Assembly: GCF_019097845.1 (NCBI RefSeq)
Contig: NZ_JAHRGM010000024.1
Location: forward strand, 248,001 to 312,000
Origin: Sphingobium sp. AS12
Lineage (GTDB): Bacteria; Pseudomonadota; Alphaproteobacteria; Sphingomonadales; Sphingomonadaceae
DNA: 64,000 nucleotides
Reading direction: 5' to 3'
In this document: in pieces, positions 59,278 through 64,000 of the stretch
Numbering within the stretch: position 1 is the stretch's first letter
How the letters are laid out: each line of letters opens with the position of its first letter
Translations under genes and position numbers: made by a program
The notes under the pieces: generated by a model
What the model saw: only the letters and a program-made list of their open reading frames with translations
Databases searched by the model: none
Told to the model about the DNA's origin: nothing

Positions 59278-59501
59278 GGTGGGGGGAGAACTGGTCAATT
59301 GATGAGTATGAACCAGAGACTTTCCAATTTTCGAAGGCTTATGGTGTGTTGGATGCGCCATGTTTGTCATTTTGCGGACCCATTTCCGATCCCGGAAGCA
59401 CTGAAGCAGGCCATGCCTACCAGCAAAAATAGTCACTCTATAATTCGATTATTGACGAAATATCGTTAAATGTGTCATTATAATCCCAAACGAGGGATAC
59501 C
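59278..59501 (+). promoter_or_regulatory. AT-rich leader of the ATPase/RloB module
   Basis: The 224-bp stretch is richer in A and T than the rest of the window. It contains two TATAAT hexamers, at 59439-59444 and 59479-59484. The first is part of the palindrome ATAATTCGATTAT (59440-59452), operator-like. A TTGACG lies at 59452-59457 but is 21 bp from the second TATAAT, too far for a standard sigma70 spacing. A GAGGGAT ribosome binding site precedes ATG 59502. Confidence 0.5.
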
Positions 59502-60731
59502 ATGCTTTACAAGCTAGAAGTCGAAAATTTCTTCTCTATCCGCGACCGGCAGATGCTTGACCTGTCAGTGGATGGGAAGGTCCCTGACCCCGAAGGCCGC
59601 TACGCCCCGATTTTCGAGGGTGCGGATGTGCGCGCGCCGAAGGTCATTGCCCTCTATGGCGCGAATGCCTCTGGCAAAACGACGATGCTGCGCGCGCTCG
59701 AATTCGTCGTAACTATGATCCGCGACAGCGTAGCGCGCACGGCCCCCGGCTTTGTCGGCATCGAGCGTTTCAATGACCTGGGTTCTGCCAATCGTCCTAT
59801 CCGGTTCGCGATCGAGCTGGGCGGCTTAATGAATCTGACGCCAGACGTCTTTCAGCGTGCGCTTAACGGCGAAAAAGTCGAGCAAGGTACTTACCGCTAC
59901 GAGCTAGAAATTGAACTCAAAGAAGGGCTTGCAGTGCGAATCGCGTCCGAGGCGCTGCGTCAGAAGCCGAACGGCCAAGGAAAATGGCAGCGCGTCTATG
60001 AACGCGACGCCGAGGGTAAGGTAAAGGACTCCAAGACATTCAGCCTGTCGGGCTTTCAACACCTAGTAAAAACACTTGCTGGTAATCACACAGTGTTGTC
60101 GTCTTTCGCGAAGTTTCAACATCCGACCGCGCAGCTTCTTGTGGACATGGCGCGCAAAGTTTATTTTCAGATTGAGCCTGTACACTCGTTCGCAGACGGC
60201 GACGTCATCGACTATCTGAAGAACAAACCGACCGTCGTCTCCAGACTCAAGGACGAGCTGAGTCGCATCGACGTTGGCGTGGAAGGCGTGCGCTTTCAAG
60301 CAACAGACAACGGACCCATGCTGCTGTTCAAACACGCGGGGCTTGAGGTCGAAATGCAGTGGTGGATGGAAAGTCATGGCACGCGGGCCTTCATCAAAAT
60401 GTTCCCCTTCATCATGAGCGCACTCGATACTGGCGGCATCGCCGCAATCGACGAAATGGACTCGGCTATTCACCCGATCATGCTGCCGGAGCTGGTACGT
60501 TGGTTTTACGCGACATCAGGGCGCAACAACTTCGATGCGCAGCTTTGGCTCTCTTGCCATTCCGCCTCACTACTTGATGACCTCAACAAGGAGGAAATCG
60601 TGATCTGTGAGAAGGACCGGCAAGGGCGCAGCCACTTTTACAGCCTCATGGATGTCAAGGTGCGCCGAGACGAGAACCACTACCGCAAATATCTAAGCGG
60701 TGCATATGGCGGGGTCCCACACTTCGGATGA
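59502..60731 (+). CDS. AAA15/OLD-type ATPase of a probable anti-phage module
   Basis: The protein has 409 residues. It opens with MLYKLEVENFFSIRDRQMLDL, then the P-loop LYGANASGKTT at about residue 51. An insertion and helical region follow, then Walker B GGIAAIDEMDSAIHP at about residue 310 and an ABC-type H-loop SCHSASLLDDL near residue 350. This is the COG1106/RloA-like ATPase seen in AbiL, PARIS-like and related defence systems. GC is lower than in the flanks, suggesting transfer. The next gene overlaps by ATGA. Role in phage defence is by family and context only. Confidence 0.85.
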   Translation: MLYKLEVENFFSIRDRQMLDLSVDGKVPDPEGRYAPIFEGADVRAPKVIALYGANASGKTTMLRALEFVVTMIRDSVARTAPGFVGIERFNDLGSANRPIRFAIELGGLMNLTPDVFQRALNGEKVEQGTYRYELEIELKEGLAVRIASEALRQKPNGQGKWQRVYERDAEGKVKDSKTFSLSGFQHLVKTLAGNHTVLSSFAKFQHPTAQLLVDMARKVYFQIEPVHSFADGDVIDYLKNKPTVVSRLKDELSRIDVGVEGVRFQATDNGPMLLFKHAGLEVEMQWWMESHGTRAFIKMFPFIMSALDTGGIAAIDEMDSAIHPIMLPELVRWFYATSGRNNFDAQLWLSCHSASLLDDLNKEEIVICEKDRQGRSHFYSLMDVKVRRDENHYRKYLSGAYGGVPHFG

Positions 60732-61294
60732 GCCGTCGTCGTCCACCGTATATAGCGCTTCGCCGTCCGATTTACATCGGGTGTGAGGGAGTTTCAGAAG
60801 TCGGTTATGCCGGCTTTCTACAAGACCTGATCCGTGATGCCAACTTGCCTGTCCACCTGCATATTGACGAATTGGGGCCAGGAACCGGCGATCCGCTGTC
60901 ACGCATTGAGATGGCAGCGCTGCGCCTGAAGCAGCTCCAGAAGAAACGTAGCGCACCAGCAGAACGCTTCGCTCTCTTGGATTTTGATCAGGCCGAACGT
61001 GATCCGCAACGAGCCGAGCGAGCGCTCAGACTTGCCGCCGACAACGAGATCATGATTGTCTGGCAACGGCCCTGCTTTGAGGCAGTGTTGCTGCGCCATC
61101 TGGAAGGCAAAGCCGCCAACCGGCCGCCCGACACACCGGGCGCATTGAGGGCGCTCGAAAGAGAATGGCCAGAATATAGAAAGGGAATGACACGAGCCAA
61201 TCTCGCCCGCCGAATTGATCGGGATGCTGTTCTAAGGGCAGCAGATGTCGAGGCCGAGCTAAAAGCCTTGCTCCACTGCATCGGCGTTCTCTAG
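60728..61294 (+). CDS. RloB-domain partner of the ATPase module
   Basis: The protein has 188 residues. The RloB (PF13707-type) pattern is visible: PIYIGCEGVSEVGYAGFLQDL at about residue 13, a DxD-like FALLDFDQAERDPQ at about residue 75, and the diagnostic RPCFEAVLLRHLEG near residue 115. RloB domains are thought to be TOPRIM-like nuclease effectors. ATG 60728 overlaps the ATPase stop, so the pair is translationally coupled. This pairing is typical of two-gene AbiL-like defence units. The stop is 64 bp from the convergent metH end. Confidence 0.85.
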   Translation: MSRRRPPYIALRRPIYIGCEGVSEVGYAGFLQDLIRDANLPVHLHIDELGPGTGDPLSRIEMAALRLKQLQKKRSAPAERFALLDFDQAERDPQRAERALRLAADNEIMIVWQRPCFEAVLLRHLEGKAANRPPDTPGALRALEREWPEYRKGMTRANLARRIDRDAVLRAADVEAELKALLHCIGVL

Positions 61295-61358
61295 AGACCG
61301 GCCAGCATTACTCGCGGGGCCAACGTCCATCCCATATTCGCACATGCCCCACCCCCCC

Positions 61359-63959
61359 TCAATCCAAATTCGGCCTTAGATACCGCTCCGCCGTATCGAT
61401 ATCGATCCTCCGCCGCACCGCATAATCCTCCAGCTGGTCGCGCCCGACCCGCGCTACGCCGAAATATTCGGCCTGGGCATGACCAAAATAGAAGCCGCTG
61501 ACGGCGGCGGTGGGCAGCATCGCGAAGCTTTCGGTCAGGGTAATGCCGGTCGCGTGGTGGGCGTCCAGCATCTCGAACAGGATCGGTTTCAGGCTATGTT
61601 CCGGGCAGGCGGGGTAGCCCGGGGCCGGGCGGATGCCGCGATATTGTTCCTTGATCAGGGCTTCGTTGGTCAGCTGCTCTCCTTCCGCATAGCCCCAGAG
61701 CGCGGTGCGGACATAATGGTGGAGGCGTTCGGCGAAGGCTTCGGCCAGGCGATCTGCCAAGGCTTTCAGAAGAATGTCCGAATAGTCATCGATCGCGGCC
61801 TTGAACCGGGCCAGATGCGGTTCGATGCCGTGCATCCCGACGGCAAAGCCACCCATCCAGTCGCCGTCATGGCTGATGAAGTCGGCGAGGCACATGTTCG
61901 CGCGGCCTTCGCGCTTCTGGATCTGCTGGCGCAGCATCGGCAGGGTATAGTGCTTCTCATCCTCGACATGGACGATGATGTCGTCGCCTTCGCGGCGGCA
62001 GGGCCACAGGCCCGCGACGCCGCGCGCGACCAGCCATTTTTCTTTAACGATCCGGTCCAGCATCGCCTGCGCGTCCGCAAACAGGCTGGAGGCGCTTTCG
62101 CCCACCACCGGATCGGTCAGGATCGCCGGATAATTGCCCGCCAGTTCCCAGGCGCGGAAGAAAGGCGTCCAGTCGATATATTGGATCAGATCCTTCAGAT
62201 CCCAGTCGGGGAAGCGATGGACGCCGGGCAGGCGCGGGCGCGGGGCTTTCAGGCTCTCGTCAATCTCGAACGCATTGGCGCGGGCGTCTTCCAGCGGCAC
62301 GAGCGCGCTCTGTCCCTTGTTCGCGCGGGCGACGCGGACATGCTCATAATCATCCTTGGTTTTCTGGACGAAATCGTCGCGCTGGGTTTCGGACACGAGC
62401 GCCGTCGCCACGCCGACCGCGCGGCTGGCGTCGAGTACATGGACGACCGGGCCGGTATAGGAAGGGTCGATGCGCAGCGCGGTATGGACTTTGGAGGTGG
62501 TCGCGCCGCCGATCAGCACCGGCATGGTCATGCCCGCGCGCTGCATTTCGGTGGCGACCGTCACCATCTCGTCCAGCGAGGGGGTGATAAGGCCCGACAG
62601 GCCGATCATGTCGGCGTCATGATAGTTCGCGGCCTTGATGATGTCATGCCAGGGGACCATCACCCCCATGTCGACCACTTCAAAGCCGTTGCACTGGAGG
62701 ACGACGCCGACGATATTCTTGCCAATGTCATGGACGTCGCCCTTGACCGTGGCCATGATGATCTTGCCCTTGCCCTTGGCGCCCGGTTCCTTGGCCGCCT
62801 CGATAAAGGGCAGCAGGTGCGCGACCGCTTTCTTCATGACGCGGGCGGATTTGACGACCTGGGGCAGGAACATCTTGCCCGCGCCGAACAGGTCGCCAAC
62901 GACGTTCATGCCGTCCATCAGCGGGCCTTCGATCACATGGATCGGCTTGTCGGCGGTCAGGCGGGCTTCCTCGGTATCATCGACCACATACATGTCGATG
63001 CCCTTGACCAGCGCATGTTCCAGCCGCTTGGCGACCGGCCAGCTGCGCCAGGCTTCGGCGGCCTTGTCCGCCACCGCGTCCGTGCCGCGATATTTTTCCG
63101 CCAGCGTGACCAGGCGGTCGCCCGCTTCAGGATCGCGGTTGAGGACGACATCCTCGCAGGCGGTGCGCAGTTCGGGGTCGATCGTGTCATAGACGTCGAG
63201 CTGGCCAGCGTTGACGATCGCCATGTCCAGCCCGGCGGGGATGGCGTGGTAGAGGAATACGCTGTGCATCGCGCGGCGGACGGGCTCGTTGCCGCGGAAG
63301 GAGAAGCTGAGGTTCGACAGGCCGCCGGAGATGTGGACGTGGGGGCAGCGGGCCTTGATCTCCTTGCACGCCTCGATGAAGTCGACGCCGTAGTTGTTAT
63401 GCTCCTCAATCCCCGTCGCGACCGCGAAGATATTGGGATCGAAGATGATGTCCTCCGGCGGGAAACCGATGGTCATCAGCAGCTTGTAGGCGCGCTCGCA
63501 AATCTCGACCTTGCGCTCTTTCGTGTCCGCCTGCCCCGTTTCATCGAACGCCATGATGACTGCAGCGGCGCCATAGGCCATGCATTTGCGGGCATGGAAC
63601 AGGAAGGCCTCCTCGCCCTCCTTCATGCTGATCGAATTGACGATCGGCTTGCCGGATACGCATTTGAGACCGGCTTCGATGACCTCCCATTTGGAGCTGT
63701 CGATCATGACGGGGACGCGGCTGATGTCCGGTTCCGACGTCATGAGTTTCAGGAAGGTCGTCATCGCCTCGACTGCGTCGAGCAGCCCCTCGTCCATGTT
63801 GACGTCGACGATCTGCGCCCCATTTTCCACCTGCTCACGCGCGATGTCGATGGCGGTGGCATAATCGCCCGCCATGATCAGCTTCTTGAACTTGGCCGAT
63901 CCGGTGACGTTGGTGCGTTCACCGATATTGACGAAGGTGGCGGTGGATTTGGTGGTCAT
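61359..63959 (-). CDS. metH: Cobalamin-dependent methionine synthase, part lacking the homocysteine domain
   Basis: The protein has 866 residues. It opens at the pterin-binding domain ([17 protein letters not shown]), then the cap, the B12-binding motif [15 protein letters not shown] at about residue 406, the [16 protein letters not shown] segment, and the activation domain with [18 protein letters not shown] at about residue 780. The N-terminal Hcy-binding domain of full MetH is absent, as in split MetH of some alphaproteobacteria. The missing domain would be encoded upstream beyond 64000, separated by a hairpin element. All B12 and reactivation motifs are intact. Confidence 0.95.
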   Translation of the reverse strand: MTTKSTATFVNIGERTNVTGSAKFKKLIMAGDYATAIDIAREQVENGAQIVDVNMDEGLLDAVEAMTTFLKLMTSEPDISRVPVMIDSSKWEVIEAGLKCVSGKPIVNSISMKEGEEAFLFHARKCMAYGAAAVIMAFDETGQADTKERKVEICERAYKLLMTIGFPPEDIIFDPNIFAVATGIEEHNNYGVDFIEACKEIKARCPHVHISGGLSNLSFSFRGNEPVRRAMHSVFLYHAIPAGLDMAIVNAGQLDVYDTIDPELRTACEDVVLNRDPEAGDRLVTLAEKYRGTDAVADKAAEAWRSWPVAKRLEHALVKGIDMYVVDDTEEARLTADKPIHVIEGPLMDGMNVVGDLFGAGKMFLPQVVKSARVMKKAVAHLLPFIEAAKEPGAKGKGKIIMATVKGDVHDIGKNIVGVVLQCNGFEVVDMGVMVPWHDIIKAANYHDADMIGLSGLITPSLDEMVTVATEMQRAGMTMPVLIGGATTSKVHTALRIDPSYTGPVVHVLDASRAVGVATALVSETQRDDFVQKTKDDYEHVRVARANKGQSALVPLEDARANAFEIDESLKAPRPRLPGVHRFPDWDLKDLIQYIDWTPFFRAWELAGNYPAILTDPVVGESASSLFADAQAMLDRIVKEKWLVARGVAGLWPCRREGDDIIVHVEDEKHYTLPMLRQQIQKREGRANMCLADFISHDGDWMGGFAVGMHGIEPHLARFKAAIDDYSDILLKALADRLAEAFAERLHHYVRTALWGYAEGEQLTNEALIKEQYRGIRPAPGYPACPEHSLKPILFEMLDAHHATGITLTESFAMLPTAAVSGFYFGHAQAEYFGVARVGRDQLEDYAVRRRIDIDTAERYLRPNLD

Positions 63960-63972
63960 TTTATTACCTGCT

Positions 63973-64000
63973 CCCCTCCCGCTTGCGGGAGGGGCTGGGG
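63973..64000. repeat. Double-hairpin REP-like element upstream of metH (cut by the window edge)
   Basis: CCCCTCCCGC-TT-GCGGGAGGGG (63973-63994) followed by CTGGGG matches the first half of the element at 4115-4206. The window ends before the second hairpin. Confidence 0.75.

Noticed and set aside
59452..59484. TTGACG...TATAAT as a sigma70 promoter for the ATPase gene
   Set aside because: The spacing is 21 bp rather than about 17, so it is listed only as part of an AT-rich leader.

Overview
The window is a GC-rich stretch of chromosome from an alphaproteobacterium, most likely a sphingomonad (Sphingobium or Sphingomonas type). The inference rests on gene content: a short 84-residue ATP synthase epsilon subunit, a PopZ-like DUF2497 protein beside tolC and valS, the pepA/lptD/surA/pdxA/rsmA block, a large TonB-dependent receptor, and a methionine synthase lacking its homocysteine domain. 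There are no rRNA genes, phage genes, transposases or CRISPR arrays. One tRNA gene (Cys, GCA) is present. Nearly all of the sequence is densely packed housekeeping and envelope genes.

Layout. 1-4473: atpHAGDC, with a palindromic element between atpD and atpC. 4552-9900: a YciI-like protein, then an envelope-glycan-like cluster (two polytopic membrane proteins, a GT2 glycosyltransferase, a methyltransferase). 9897-15300: a cpaF ATPase, an exported methyltransferase-like protein, an EamA transporter, OsmC, a PRC-barrel protein, an RBBP9-like hydrolase and a YezD-family protein. 15452-18882: a TonB-dependent receptor and panB. 18959-22736: a YfgM-like protein, bamB, der and a TusA-like protein. 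22827-28761: an Hpt protein, a flavin monooxygenase, an acyltransferase, a HerA-like ATPase and a MATE exporter. 28824-35767: valS, a periplasmic adenosine deaminase-like protein, DUF2497, tolC and a Pcm-like methyltransferase. 35967-40000: tRNA-Cys, a GST, ndk, holC and pepA. 39547-45115: lptD, surA, pdxA and rsmA. 45473-56617: a TPR protein, rsmB, guaB, ftsH, a small membrane protein, tilS, cpoB, a RodZ-like protein and ptsP. 56759-59219: two tandem exported HisC-like aminotransferases. 59278-61294: a compositionally different two-gene module. 61359-63959: metH.

The most accessory-looking part is 59278-61294. An ABC/SMC-type AAA ATPase and an RloB-domain protein overlap by ATGA behind an AT-rich leader. 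This matches the architecture of AbiL/RloAB-type, PARIS-like anti-phage modules, and the assignment is by motif only. The second unusual locus is valS. A 99-bp double-hairpin palindromic element, of the same type as those found between genes at 4115, 47269 and 63973, is read in frame as about 33 residues. Next to it is a roughly 47% GC stretch with rare codons, so the gene looks mosaic.

Several other intergenic spaces hold large inverted repeats of at least two further families. The leader of the TonB-dependent receptor carries a 16-bp direct repeat with a 34-bp period.
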